Origin: Methylosinus sp. PW1
GTDB taxonomy: Bacteria > Pseudomonadota > Alphaproteobacteria > Rhizobiales > Beijerinckiaceae
Direction: 5' to 3'
Assembly: GCF_000745215.1 (NCBI RefSeq)
Contig: NZ_JQNK01000009.1
Location: forward strand, 1,612,001-1,676,000
DNA length: 64,000 bases
Part shown: positions 1 through 8,752 of the stretch, piece after piece
Position numbering within the stretch: position 1 is the first letter of the stretch
Layout of the letters: every line of letters begins with the position of its first letter
The notes under the pieces: model-generated
Databases searched by the model: none
Told to the model about the DNA's origin: nothing
What the model saw: only the letters and a program-made list of their open reading frames with translations
Made by a program: the position numbers and the translations under genes

Positions 1-143
1 GCCGAATTGCGTGGGGCGGAGCTTCATGCTAGTCAATCGCCTAGCTCAAACCTGCCGGCTCATGCGGCCAAGCGCAAAGCAGCGAGAAGCGGGATGAGAC
101 TTTCGCCTCGAAAGGGCGATTTCTTCGAACGGAGGAGATGAAC

Positions 144-221
144 ATGGCATGGACCGCCCCGGTGATCGTCGAAGTCTGCGTCGGCATGGAAATCACCAGC
201 TACGAATCCGCCGAAATCTAA
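144..221 (+). CDS. pqqA: PqqA, PQQ precursor peptide
   Basis: This encodes a 25-residue peptide. PqqA is the ribosomally made substrate from which pyrroloquinoline quinone is built by cross-linking a Glu and a Tyr side chain. Both residues are visible in the motif GMEITSYESAEI as Glu16 and Tyr20, with the required three-residue spacing. An ATG six bases upstream (138) is in frame. The ATG at 144 is preferred because GGAGG at 131-135 then sits at a normal 8-base spacing, and because known PqqA peptides begin M-x-W. The usual partner pqqB does not follow; a terminator lies about 50 bases downstream. The gene would supply cofactor precursor for the PQQ-dependent methanol dehydrogenase encoded 23 kb away. 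The identification is near certain despite the small size. Confidence 0.93.
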   Translation: MAWTAPVIVEVCVGMEITSYESAEI

Positions 222-268
222 TTTGTAGATTTCGCGCGTCGCCTCCCTCGCGAGGCGAATGAATTTTG

Positions 269-331
269 CGAGCCGGTAAGAAGCCCGCTCTCCCTCGAGG
301 AGGCGACCTTCTTACCGGCTCGTTATTTTTT
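269..331 (+). terminator. Strong intrinsic terminator after pqqA
   Basis: A perfect 15-base inverted repeat (269-283 and 308-322) is followed by TTATTTTTT (323-331), the classic form of a rho-independent terminator. A smaller hairpin (239-245 with 252-258) lies just upstream. Together they should confine pqqA to a short monocistronic transcript. Confidence 0.88.
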
Positions 332-739
332 GCTTCCCATGCAGCGGTCTTGATCGTCACCGAGAAGCCGCGCTACGTTCGCGGGAAGATCGAGCCTCGC
401 ACACGACGCGGGCTTCGACGAGATTTCGACGGGGCCAGCCCGCGGCGGGCGCCGGCTCCATCGCAGGAGGCCATGAATGAGAATGATCGCCCACGATCGT
501 TTGCGATCGCGCGGGACACGCTGCGCGGCCGACCGCGCCATCCGGCGCAGTCCCCTCCTCGCTCGAGAGCAGCGCCCGATCGCCCTTCACGGCGCCGGCG
601 CTCACATCAATCCCAGCTGCGAAGTATGATTTTGCGCGCGCGACCTTGCCGGGTCTCAGAAATGGATACAGGATGCGCGCGCCGAGCGAGAGCCCGGCTT
701 TCCCGAGAATTCCAGACAGTCGAGAAACGGCGGACCATC
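332..739. other. Non-coding region upstream of the di-haem peroxidase
   Basis: About 400 bases between the pqqA terminator and the peroxidase start. An open frame runs through it in phase with the peroxidase, but the translation is low-complexity and Arg-rich and would precede a normal signal peptide, so it is not taken as coding. It presumably holds the peroxidase promoter; no convincing motif was found. Confidence 0.5.
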
Positions 740-1777
740 ATGACGTCTTTCGGAAAATCTGCATTGCTGACAGCGCTCGCCACCGTGGGGCTGACGGTCG
801 CCACGGCCGCGCTGGCCGCCGGAGCCGACGCCTCGCTCCTCGCCGACGCCAAGCGCGTTTTTGCGCCTCTGCCGGCCTCGCCGAGCGCCACATCCGCCCA
901 GGCCGAGCTCGGCCGGCGGCTGTTCTTCGAAAATCGCGTTTCCGCCGACGGCAATGTCAGCTGCTCGCATTGCCATTTGCCCGAGAAGCAGGGCGCCGAC
1001 GGGCTGCCGAAATCCTTCGGCGTGCTCGGCAAGCTCAATCCGCGCAATGCGCCGACGATCTTCAACGCCGCTTTGCAGTTCAAGGCGCATTGGCGCGGCG
1101 ATCGCGAATCGATCGAGGATCAGGCCGAGAAATCGCCGACCGGCGCGGTGAGCTTCGGCAATCCCGATTTCGCGACGGTGATCGCCAAGCTGAAATCCAT
1201 CCCCGGCTATACGGAGGCCTTCGCCAAGGCCTTCCCCGGCGAGGGGGACCCGGTGACGCAGAAGAACTGGGGCAAGGCGCTGGGCGCCTATGAGCGCACG
1301 CTGCCGCAGCCGACGCGCTTCGACGCGTTTCTGAATGGCGACGCCAAGGCGCTGACGCCGGCCGAGCAGGAAGGCCTGCGCAAATTCGTCGATGCCGGCT
1401 GCGCCGGCTGTCACGACGGCGTCGGACTCGGCGGAACCGCATTCTCCAAATTCGGCGTCGTCGAGGACTATTGGAAGCAGACGGGCTCAAAGGACCCGGA
1501 CAAGGGCCGCGCCGATGTGACCAAGAATGACGCGGACCTCTATGTCTTCAAGGTCCCGAGCCTGCGCAATGTCGCCAAGACCGGCCCCTATTTCCACGAC
1601 GGCTCGGTGGCCGAGCTGCCGCAGGCCGTGCGCGTGATGGCCAAGGCGCAATTGGGCGCGAACCTCTCCGACAAGGATGTGGCGGCGATCACCGCTTTCC
1701 TCGGCGCGCTGACGCAGCCCGTGCCGGCCAATTACTCCGCGCTCACGCCCTTCCCGGACGAGCCGGCGAAAAAATAA
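740..1777 (+). CDS. Di-haem cytochrome c peroxidase / MauG-family protein
   Basis: A 345-residue exported protein with a signal peptide (residues 1-27, ending in ALAAG) and two c-type haem sites, CSHCH at 75-79 and CAGCH at 221-225. This is the layout of bacterial di-haem cytochrome c peroxidases and their MauG relatives, which reduce peroxide or carry out oxidative protein modification in the periplasm. Length and spacing of the two haem domains are normal. The ATG at 740 is chosen because it directly precedes the signal peptide; the frame stays open much further upstream. A hairpin terminator follows the stop. It lies next to pqqA, but the terminator between them argues against a shared transcript. 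Peroxidase or MauG-like activity cannot be distinguished here. Confidence 0.88.
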   Translation: MTSFGKSALLTALATVGLTVATAALAAGADASLLADAKRVFAPLPASPSATSAQAELGRRLFFENRVSADGNVSCSHCHLPEKQGADGLPKSFGVLGKLNPRNAPTIFNAALQFKAHWRGDRESIEDQAEKSPTGAVSFGNPDFATVIAKLKSIPGYTEAFAKAFPGEGDPVTQKNWGKALGAYERTLPQPTRFDAFLNGDAKALTPAEQEGLRKFVDAGCAGCHDGVGLGGTAFSKFGVVEDYWKQTGSKDPDKGRADVTKNDADLYVFKVPSLRNVAKTGPYFHDGSVAELPQAVRVMAKAQLGANLSDKDVAAITAFLGALTQPVPANYSALTPFPDEPAKK

Positions 1778-1804
1778 TTCTGAAAACAATCGTGCTCAGA
1801 AAAG

Positions 1805-1840
1805 CGGCGGCCCCGAAACTCGGGACCGCCGTTTTCGTTT
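1805..1840. terminator. Bidirectional terminator between convergent genes
   Basis: A 12-base inverted repeat with one mismatch (1805-1816 and 1820-1831, three-base loop) is followed by TTTTCGTTT on the plus strand and by CTTTT on the minus strand. It separates the peroxidase gene from the convergent zinc-ribbon gene. Confidence 0.8.
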
Positions 1841-2205
1841 CAGCCTTCTTCATCCGTGTCGATGTCGCCGTCGATGAGGCCGGCGACGTCGTCGTCCTCC
1901 TCTTCCTCATTCTCGAGGAAGGTGTCGTCCTCCTCCGCCGCATCGTCGATCTCGACGTCCTCGTCCGCCTCGATCGATTCGGCCTTGTTCTCGGCAGCCT
2001 CCACCTCGTCGAGCGAAACGATCTCCGCGTCCTTCTCGCCCTCGGCCGCCTCGTCGGGATCGACATTGCGGGAGGCGATTCGCGACGTCACGATATGGAA
2101 AATCGCTCCGCACTTCGGGCAGACGACCGGATCCTTGTTCAGATCGAAAAATTTGACGCCACAAGACTGACATTGGCGCTTGGCGCCGAGTTCGGGTTTG
2201 GCCAC
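1840..2205 (-). CDS. FYDLN-acid family zinc-ribbon protein (TIGR02300-like)
   Basis: A 121-residue protein with a small N-terminal zinc ribbon (CQSC near residue 12 and CPKC near residue 29, with the KFFDLNKDP segment between them) followed by a very acidic Asp/Glu-rich tail from about residue 55. This is the signature of a conserved alphaproteobacterial family named after its FYDLN-plus-acidic-tail layout. Its function is not established; the ribbon suggests metal binding and perhaps nucleic-acid or polymerase contact. It is monocistronic, with the shared terminator immediately after its stop. Family assignment is firm, role unknown. Confidence 0.85.
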   Translation of the reverse strand: MAKPELGAKRQCQSCGVKFFDLNKDPVVCPKCGAIFHIVTSRIASRNVDPDEAAEGEKDAEIVSLDEVEAAENKAESIEADEDVEIDDAAEEDDTFLENEEEEDDDVAGLIDGDIDTDEEG

Positions 2206-2444
2206 GGTCCTTGCATCCTCGAGATAGAGCGGTGTGGGACCGCCCGTGGAGACTTTGGTCGGGCGCTCGGTTAGTTTGCCCTTGCCCGGCTGTCAAATGA
2301 GAAATCGAACGCGAGCCTGTCAAGCCGCATGCGCCGAAAAGCCCCGGTTTGCACGCCAATCGCCGAAAATCGCGCCTTTGGAGCGGCGCCGGCCGCGCGA
2401 GGGCCATTGCCAAGCGCGGCGCGACTTGGCATATCTCCGTCACC

Positions 2445-2518
2445 GCGGGTGTAGCTCAATGGTAGAGCAGCAGCCTTCCAAGCTGAATACGAGGGTTCGA
2501 TTCCCTTCACCCGCTCCA
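2445..2518 (+). tRNA. tRNA-Gly (anticodon TCC)
   Basis: The sequence folds as a complete cloverleaf. The acceptor stem GCGGGTG (2445-2451) pairs with CACCCGC (2508-2514), then T and an encoded CCA (2516-2518). The anticodon loop CTTCCAA (2475-2481) puts TCC at 2477-2479, and a standard GGTTCGATTCC T-arm follows. It reads glycine GGA/GGG codons. It stands alone, convergent with tex, whose stop is 13 bases beyond. Confidence 0.97.
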
Positions 2519-2531
2519 GCTTTCGCTCCGC

Positions 2532-4847
2532 TCACCGACCATTCTTCTGCGGCGTGCGCATCGCCGCCAGCAGCGCCTCGCCCAGCGCGCCTGCGCCCTT
2601 TTGCGGCTCCGGCTGACGCATCTGGCGCGGGCTCGCGCCGCCGCCGTCGCGGCGCTGGCCGCCCGACGGGGCCTGGCGCTGATCCGGCGTGTCGTCGAGC
2701 CGCATGGTGAGCGAGATGCGCTTGCGCGGCGCGTCGATCTCCAGCACCTTCACCTTGACGATATCGCCGGGCTTGGCCGCCTGCCGCGGGTCCTTGATAA
2801 AGGTCTTGGACATTGCCGAAATATGGACGAGCCCGTCCTGATGCACGCCGATGTCCACAAAGGCGCCGAAGGCCGCGACATTGGTGACGACGCCCTCGAG
2901 AATCATGCCGGGCTTCAAATCGGAAATCTTCTCCACGCCCTCCTGGAAGGTCGCGGTCTTGAAGGCGGGGCGCGGATCGCGGCCGGGCTTCTCCAGCTCG
3001 GCGAAAATATCGGTGACGGTCGGCAGGCCGAAATTCTCGTCGACGAATTGCGCCGGCCGCAGCTTGCGCAGCTCCGCCGCATTGCCGATGAGCTGCTTTA
3101 TGTCGGCCTTGGCGGCGGCGAGAATGCGCCGCACCACAGGATAGGCCTCTGGATGCACGCCGGAGCGATCGAGCGGATCGTCGCCGTCGACGATGCGCAA
3201 GAAGCCCGCGCTCTGTTCGAAAGCCTTCGGCCCGAGACGCGGCACTTTCTTCAGCGCGTCACGCGTGCGGAAGGGGCCATTGGCGTCGCGATGCGCGACG
3301 ATGTTGGAGGCGAGCAATTCGCCGACGCCGGACACGCGCGCCAGCAGCGGCGCGGAGGCGGTGTTGACGTCCACGCCCACGGCGTTCACGCAATCCTCGA
3401 CGACGGCGTCGAGCGAATGGGAGAGCTTCACCTCGGAAACGTCATGCTGATATTGGCCGACGCCGATCGCCTTGGGCTCGATCTTCACCAGCTCCGCGAG
3501 CGGGTCTTGCAGGCGGCGCGCGATAGAGGCGGCGCCGCGCAGCGTCACGTCGAGATCGGGCAATTCGCGCGAGGCGTATTCGGACGCCGAATAAACAGAC
3601 GCGCCCGCTTCCGAGACGACGATCTTGGTGAGCTTCAGCTCCGGGAATTTCGTCATCAATTCGCCGGCGAGCTTGTCGGTCTCGCGCGAGGCCGTGCCAT
3701 TGCCGATGGCGATAAGCTCTATGCCGTGCTCGCGCGCCAGCTTGGCGAGAATGGAGAGAGATTCATCCCAGCGCCGTTGCGGCTCATGCGGATAAATGGC
3801 TGTCGTCGCGACGATCTTGCCGGTCTTGTCGATGACCGCGACCTTGACGCCGGTACGAAAGCCCGGATCGAGGCCGAGCGTCGCGCGCGCGCCGGCGGGC
3901 GCCGCGAGCAGAAGATCACGCAAATTGGCGGCGAAGACGCGAATCGCCTCATCCTCCGCGAGACGCCACAGGCGCGTGCGCAGATCGACGGAAAGATGCA
4001 GCTCGATCTTGGTGCGCCACGCCCAGCGCACAGTGTCGAGCAGCCAGCGGTCGCCCGGGCGGCCGCGATCGGCGATGACGAAACGCTGCGCGATCTGCCC
4101 CTCATAGCCGACGGCGCCTTCGCTCGGCTCGGGGAGCATCTCAAGATCGAGCATCTCCTCCTTCTCGCCGCGGAACATCGCCAATATGCGATGCGATGGA
4201 AGCTTCACCAGCGGCTCGGAAAAATCGAAATAATCGGAGAATTTCGCGCCTGCGGCCTCCTTGCCGGCGCGCACTTTCGATTTCATCAGGCCTTGCGTCC
4301 AGAAGGTCTCGCGCAAGCGGCCGATGAGATCGGCGTCTTCCGCGAATCTCTCGACGAGAATGGCGCGCGCGCCCTCGAGCGCGGCGGTCGCGTCGGCGAC
4401 ATTCTTCTCGGCGTTCACAAAAGGCTCGGCCTGCGCTTTCGGGTCGCGTTCGGGATGGCCGAGCAGCGCTTCGGCGAGCGGCGCGAGACCGGCCTCGATC
4501 GCGATCTGCGCCTTGGTGCGGCGCTTGGGCTTATAGGGAAGATAAATATCCTCGAGCCGCGCTTTATTGTCGGCGTCCATTATGGTCGCGCGCAAGGCGT
4601 CGTCGAGCTTGCCCTGCGCTTCGATGGAATCGAGAATCGCTTTGCGGCGGTCTTCCAATTCGCGCAAATAGCGCAGGCGCTCTTCCAGATGACGCAGCTG
4701 GATATCGTCGAGCTGGCCCGTCGCCTCCTTGCGGTAACGGGCGATGAAGGGCACGGTCGAACCTTGATCGAGCAGAGCGACGGCCGCCTCCACCTGCCAA
4801 GGTTTCGCGGAGAGCTCCGTGCTGATTCGTTCGACGATCGACGCCAT
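2532..4847 (-). CDS. tex: Tex family RNA-binding transcription accessory protein
   Basis: A 771-residue protein, the usual length for Tex. The N-terminal helical region begins [12 protein letters not shown] and contains [12 protein letters not shown], a Tex hallmark. A YqgF/RNase H-like fold ([17 protein letters not shown], about residue 325) is followed by helix-hairpin-helix segments (about 495-560). A C-terminal S1 RNA-binding domain lies at about 645-715 ([17 protein letters not shown]). Tex binds RNA and influences transcription and stress tolerance; its exact biochemical role remains loosely defined. The tail after the S1 domain is Gly/Gln-rich. Start ATG at 4847. It is transcribed alone, with an AT-richer spacer upstream before the divergently spaced glycan operon end. 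Confidence 0.95.
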   Translation of the reverse strand: MASIVERISTELSAKPWQVEAAVALLDQGSTVPFIARYRKEATGQLDDIQLRHLEERLRYLRELEDRRKAILDSIEAQGKLDDALRATIMDADNKARLEDIYLPYKPKRRTKAQIAIEAGLAPLAEALLGHPERDPKAQAEPFVNAEKNVADATAALEGARAILVERFAEDADLIGRLRETFWTQGLMKSKVRAGKEAAGAKFSDYFDFSEPLVKLPSHRILAMFRGEKEEMLDLEMLPEPSEGAVGYEGQIAQRFVIADRGRPGDRWLLDTVRWAWRTKIELHLSVDLRTRLWRLAEDEAIRVFAANLRDLLLAAPAGARATLGLDPGFRTGVKVAVIDKTGKIVATTAIYPHEPQRRWDESLSILAKLAREHGIELIAIGNGTASRETDKLAGELMTKFPELKLTKIVVSEAGASVYSASEYASRELPDLDVTLRGAASIARRLQDPLAELVKIEPKAIGVGQYQHDVSEVKLSHSLDAVVEDCVNAVGVDVNTASAPLLARVSGVGELLASNIVAHRDANGPFRTRDALKKVPRLGPKAFEQSAGFLRIVDGDDPLDRSGVHPEAYPVVRRILAAAKADIKQLIGNAAELRKLRPAQFVDENFGLPTVTDIFAELEKPGRDPRPAFKTATFQEGVEKISDLKPGMILEGVVTNVAAFGAFVDIGVHQDGLVHISAMSKTFIKDPRQAAKPGDIVKVKVLEIDAPRKRISLTMRLDDTPDQRQAPSGGQRRDGGGASPRQMRQPEPQKGAGALGEALLAAMRTPQKNGR

Positions 4848-4967
4848 GCGCTATCCTTGTCGGCTGTTCAAAGAGGCGCGTTTTTAGCGTTCGGCGCGGC
4901 GCCAAGTCAAAAGCCAAATGTGATGAGCGAAATTCTGTGGACATCCCCGGCGCGTCGCGCCGCGGCC

Positions 4968-6530
4968 TCATTTGCGCGAATCGGGCAGATGCGGATGCGT
5001 CGGCCAGCAGCTTCGCCGCTCGATCTCGAGCCGCGCTTCGCTCGCCGCGCCGAGCCAGGCCGGAAGCGTCTCGATGCGCGCGAGATAATTGGTCGGAAAG
5101 ATGGAAGGATCGATCTTGCGCCAGCTGGTCAGAAGATCGCAATCCGATATTGCGAAAGCGGGCGAGACCAGCGCGCGCTTAATCTCCATCGCCGGCGTCG
5201 CGGCGGAGACGATGACGATCGCCGATATTAGGGACGCGAGACGGCCGCCGTCGCGCGGCGTCGACACGGCGACTCCCGCATAGGCGAAAGCGATCACGAA
5301 GAGCGCCGGCATGGAGGCGCGCATCGCGAGATCATTATTGGGGCCGAAGTAATAGAAGGGCAGCGCCAGCAGCACGATCACGCAAGCGGCGAAGAGCGCA
5401 TGATCGCTCTTTGCGATTTTGTCGCGCGCCGCGACGAGAATCGCCGCATGTGGAATCTCGACGAGAATGAAGGCGAGATAGAGCAGCGCGAATCCCGGCG
5501 TCGCGGCGAGCCAGCCATGCTTGACCGATTCCGCGTCGATCGTGAGATAGAGCGCGATCGGCAGAAAGCAGAGACCTGCAGCAGCAGCCGCTATGTTGCG
5601 CCATGAGAAGAGCGCGCCGCGCAGACGCAGCGCGCAAAAGCCGATGAGCGGCGCGGCGCCGACGGCGGCGAGCGGCGACCACAGCAGCGAGGCCGCGAAG
5701 AAAATGGCGACGAGCGCGAGATCGATCTCCTCGCGCGCCAGCAGCAGCAGCAGCAGCGCCGCCCACCAGCCCGGCAGCGCGTGATTGGGCACCCAGAACA
5801 ATTGCGTGACATGCGAGGAATATTGAATCGACGAATTCCACCATTCGAGATGGTCCGGCAATTCGAGCCCTTCGCGCAAGAGATGCGGAAGAATGTCGAG
5901 CCCGCTGAATAGAATGAAGAGCGCGAGAAAAGGCGCCGCGCGCGCGCCGGCGAGCTTTGCGATGAAGTACAGGCAGACGCCGAGCAGCAGCGCATTTTGC
6001 GCCAGCATTGCGATATGCGCGCCGACGAGCCCCGCAAAATGTCCGATCACAGCGGGGAGGAGATACATGCCGAGCGGCGCGCGCAGCAGATAATCCTGCC
6101 CCTCATAGCGATAGAAGAGCGGAAAGCCCTGCCGCGTCAGATCGGAGAGAACGGCGTCGCGCACCAGCCAATCGAGATTGGCGTAGAAGAGATGCGTCTC
6201 GCCGCCGAGCAGCAGCAGCGCGAAGGCGAGCGCGAGACAGGCGGCGAATGTTCTCGCATCTATGGGCGCGGCGAGCAGGCCGTCCGCTTTCGGCCGAAAA
6301 GAGAAGAGAAGTAAGGCCGCGAGCGCGCAGCCTGCGAGAACAGGCGCAGCGCCGACCGCGCCGAACCCGATTGCGAGCGCGGCGTTGCAGAGCAGGAATG
6401 CGAATACGCCCGCCTGCAGCAAGCGCAGGTTTCGCGGACGCCGAGGAGCTGCGCCCGCCTCGGCGGCGCGCGGCGGCGCCGAACTCTCTTTCGAGGCGTC
6501 GTCGGTCGAAGAGTGAGGGACGAAGCTCAA
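4968..6530 (-). CDS. Multi-pass membrane protein of a glycan operon, unknown function
   Basis: A 520-residue integral membrane protein with roughly 10-12 hydrophobic segments after a polar N-terminus of about 35 residues, and a soluble C-terminal tail of about 75. The size, the alternating long hydrophobic helices and the first extramembrane loop with aromatic and charged residues (about 110-140) resemble GT-C type glycosyltransferases, but I see no decisive catalytic motif. It is the last gene of a minus-strand operon with a methyltransferase, a GT2 glycosyltransferase and a GtrA protein, which points to decoration of a lipid-linked or surface sugar. No ATG is available; the likely start is TTG at 6530, five bases after the upstream stop, with GGGTGA as ribosome site. 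Confidence 0.6.
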   Translation of the reverse strand: MSFVPHSSTDDASKESSAPPRAAEAGAAPRRPRNLRLLQAGVFAFLLCNAALAIGFGAVGAAPVLAGCALAALLLFSFRPKADGLLAAPIDARTFAACLALAFALLLLGGETHLFYANLDWLVRDAVLSDLTRQGFPLFYRYEGQDYLLRAPLGMYLLPAVIGHFAGLVGAHIAMLAQNALLLGVCLYFIAKLAGARAAPFLALFILFSGLDILPHLLREGLELPDHLEWWNSSIQYSSHVTQLFWVPNHALPGWWAALLLLLLAREEIDLALVAIFFAASLLWSPLAAVGAAPLIGFCALRLRGALFSWRNIAAAAAGLCFLPIALYLTIDAESVKHGWLAATPGFALLYLAFILVEIPHAAILVAARDKIAKSDHALFAACVIVLLALPFYYFGPNNDLAMRASMPALFVIAFAYAGVAVSTPRDGGRLASLISAIVIVSAATPAMEIKRALVSPAFAISDCDLLTSWRKIDPSIFPTNYLARIETLPAWLGAASEARLEIERRSCWPTHPHLPDSRK

Positions 6531-6534
6531 AGCG

Positions 6535-7314
6535 TCACCCGATCAGATCGCCGGCGACGACATAGGATATCCAGGGCGTCAGCGGCGAGCGCCGAATGTC
6601 GCAGCGGCCGAGGCCGAAGACCTCCGCGAGCGCGACGGTCTCGCCCGGATATTCGGGACAGTTGAGCTGATCGAAGACCAGCACGGAGCGCCGCGTCAGA
6701 TGCGGGCGCAGACGCTCTAGGCAGGCTTTGGTCGGCGCATAGATGTCGAAATCGAAGTAGGCCAGCGCGACGATCGTCTCGGGATGGCGCCGCAGATAGG
6801 CGTCGAGCGTCTGCGCCGCGTCACCCTTGACGATCTCGTGCTTGCCGATATGCGCGATCGGCGCTTCGGATTCGTGATGGCGCAGGACCGCGGCGAGATG
6901 GTTCTCGTAGCCCGCGCCGGAGCTGTAGGCGCCGTCCTGCGCAGATTCATGCGTTCCGTCCTTGGCCGAACAGCCGGCAAGCCCTGCGAATGTATCGAAA
7001 ACGGCGAGCTTGCGGGTGAAATTATAGGGTTCGAAAATCGCCCGCAGATTGGTGAGCAGCGCGGCTGTGCGGCCATAGCAGGTGCCGAATTCGAACAGCG
7101 AGCCGTTCGTCTCGAGCACATGGCTGCGATAGAGATCGCTCAAGGCCAGCATGCGGGACAATTCCTGCCGGCTCAGATAGAGCGAGAGCTGTGAATAGAC
7201 GAGCTCGGCCGGCGGGATCGGCGAGGAGGAGAAGACGCGCGCGAAGGCATCGCGATTGGCTTTCTCGGTTTTCGACGAGCGCGGCGAGAAATCGGCGGTC
7301 TGCTCTTCGGTCAT
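6535..7314 (-). CDS. Class I SAM-dependent methyltransferase (TylF/macrocin type)
   Basis: A 259-residue soluble protein with a Rossmann methyltransferase core. The glycine-containing motif I, LFEFGTCYGRTAALL (about residue 75), is followed by KLAVFDTFAGL (motif II region) and an acidic strand ALAYFDFDIYAPTKAC (about 185) typical of TylF-like sugar O-methyltransferases. It probably methylates a sugar hydroxyl on a surface glycan, judged from its position between a GT2 glycosyltransferase and a multi-pass membrane protein. The ATG at 7314 is preferred because the frame upstream overlaps the glycosyltransferase gene; this leaves a 32-base gap. Family assignment is moderately firm; the substrate is unknown. 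Confidence 0.72.
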   Translation of the reverse strand: MTEEQTADFSPRSSKTEKANRDAFARVFSSSPIPPAELVYSQLSLYLSRQELSRMLALSDLYRSHVLETNGSLFEFGTCYGRTAALLTNLRAIFEPYNFTRKLAVFDTFAGLAGCSAKDGTHESAQDGAYSSGAGYENHLAAVLRHHESEAPIAHIGKHEIVKGDAAQTLDAYLRRHPETIVALAYFDFDIYAPTKACLERLRPHLTRRSVLVFDQLNCPEYPGETVALAEVFGLGRCDIRRSPLTPWISYVVAGDLIG

Positions 7315-7346
7315 GACGATGGTCTCCGTTTCGGGGTCGGACGAAA

Positions 7347-8285
7347 TCAGAAATTGATGCGTTCGCGCTCGAACACCACGGGCTTGCGCCTCACCTGCCC
7401 GTGAATGGCGAGGATGTATTCCGCGAGAATGCCGATCGAGAAGAGCTGCACGCCGCCGAAGAAGAACACAGCGACGATGATCGTCATCACGCCGGGCGGC
7501 GCGAGCGTTCGGAAGTAGACGAGGCCCAGGACGAGGCTGACGAAGGCGTAGGCGAGCGACAGGCCTGCGATGGCGAAGCCGAGGAACAGCACGAATCGCA
7601 GCGGCGCGAGACTGAAGGTCACGAGCCCGTTCATTCCCTGATCGACAAGATGCAGGAGCGAGTTCTTCGAGACGCCACGACGGCGCTCGACCCATGTGTA
7701 GGGCACGCCGACCGCTTTGAAGCCGCATTCGAAGGTCATCATGCGCATGAACGGATAGGCGTCGTCAATGCGGCGCATCGCGTCGACGACCTTGCGGTCG
7801 ACGAGCTGGCAATCGCCGACGCCGGGCGGAAGCGAGAATTCCGACATTCCGGTCAGCAGCCGGTAGTAGAGTCCACGCAACGTGCGCATCAGCGCGCGCT
7901 CCTCGCGCGTCTGGCGAATGCCATAGACGATTTCGGCGCCTTCCTCCCAGAGCTTCACGAAGCGCGGAAGCAGTTCGGGAGGATCTTGCAGATCGGCCGG
8001 CATGAGCAGCAGAACCACGTCGCCGCTCGCCGCCATCACGCCATTGAAGTTGGAGCGCATCGGCCCGAAATTGCGGGCGTTGAGAATGACCTTCACGCAA
8101 GGGTCGGCGGCGGCGAGCTCGCGCAATATTTCGGCGGTGCGGTCGGTGGAGGCGTTGTCGCAGAACACATGCTCGCGGCGATAGTCTTTCAGCTCGCCGT
8201 CGAAGAGCGCTGCGATCGCCGCATGGCATTCGCGAATGTTCAGCTCTTCATTATAGCAGGGCGTGACGATGGAGATGGTTTTCAT
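7347..8285 (-). CDS. GT2-family glycosyltransferase (DPM1/ArnC/GtrB-like)
   Basis: A 312-residue enzyme. The N-terminal GT-A domain starts ISIVTPCYNEELNI, followed by CDNASTDRT (about residue 42) and the metal/sugar-nucleotide site LLMPADLQDPP (about 93-103). Two transmembrane helices lie at about 228-252 and 262-288. Proteins of this shape transfer a sugar from a nucleotide donor to undecaprenyl or polyprenyl phosphate at the inner face of the membrane. The pairing with a GtrA-type membrane protein, whose stop overlaps this start by four bases, matches the GtrA-GtrB arrangement, in which the lipid-linked sugar is made and flipped for envelope glycan modification. Confidence 0.9.
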   Translation of the reverse strand: MKTISIVTPCYNEELNIRECHAAIAALFDGELKDYRREHVFCDNASTDRTAEILRELAAADPCVKVILNARNFGPMRSNFNGVMAASGDVVLLLMPADLQDPPELLPRFVKLWEEGAEIVYGIRQTREERALMRTLRGLYYRLLTGMSEFSLPPGVGDCQLVDRKVVDAMRRIDDAYPFMRMMTFECGFKAVGVPYTWVERRRGVSKNSLLHLVDQGMNGLVTFSLAPLRFVLFLGFAIAGLSLAYAFVSLVLGLVYFRTLAPPGVMTIIVAVFFFGGVQLFSIGILAEYILAIHGQVRRKPVVFERERINF

Positions 8286-8752
8286 GCGCCGCCGGCTCCC
8301 CTGCGGAAAACGAAGTCGCGATTGAGGAGATAAGAGAGCGTCGCGAGAACCGGCGTCATCGCCGCCTGCGCGAGCGCCGCCTCGGCGCCCAAATGCTCGA
8401 GAGCGCGCAGGGCCAGCGCATCGACGATGAAGAGCGCCGCATAGACGGCGATGAAGCGGCCGAGAAAGCGCGGATCGGCGGAGCCGAAGACGAGACGGCC
8501 GATGGAGAGAAAATTGAACGCGGCGCCGATCGCCGTGGAGACGCCGGCCGCGACGGTCGAATCCTGCGTCGCGCGCCAGACGAAATAGAAGATCGCATAG
8601 CCGAATGCCGTGTTGAGCAGGCCGACGGCGAAGAATCGCAGCGCCCGCGGGCTCGGCGCGAGAGCGAGCGCCGCGACGCTCGATCGGAAGTCACGCTTGT
8701 TTTCTGCCAATGCTCTGTCCATCCGCTGGGCGTGGCTGTCGCGGCGGATCAT
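8282..8752 (-). CDS. GtrA-like membrane protein (putative polyprenyl-phospho-sugar flippase)
   Basis: A 156-residue protein with four hydrophobic helices (about 38-58, 66-86, 98-118, 122-142) and the GtrA motif FFAVGLLNTAFGYAIFY at the first helix. GtrA proteins are thought to flip undecaprenyl-phosphate-linked sugars across the inner membrane. The C-terminal NRDFVFRRG is also typical. It is the first gene of a four-gene minus-strand operon and overlaps the GT2 gene by ATGA. Start ATG at 8750-8752; the first about 35 residues are polar. Confidence 0.88.
   Translation of the reverse strand: MIRRDSHAQRMDRALAENKRDFRSSVAALALAPSPRALRFFAVGLLNTAFGYAIFYFVWRATQDSTVAAGVSTAIGAAFNFLSIGRLVFGSADPRFLGRFIAVYAALFIVDALALRALEHLGAEAALAQAAMTPVLATLSYLLNRDFVFRRGAGGA

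Noticed and set aside
266..739. N-terminal extension of the di-haem peroxidase
   Set aside because: It would put about 158 Arg-rich residues before a perfectly normal signal peptide and would begin inside the pqqA terminator.
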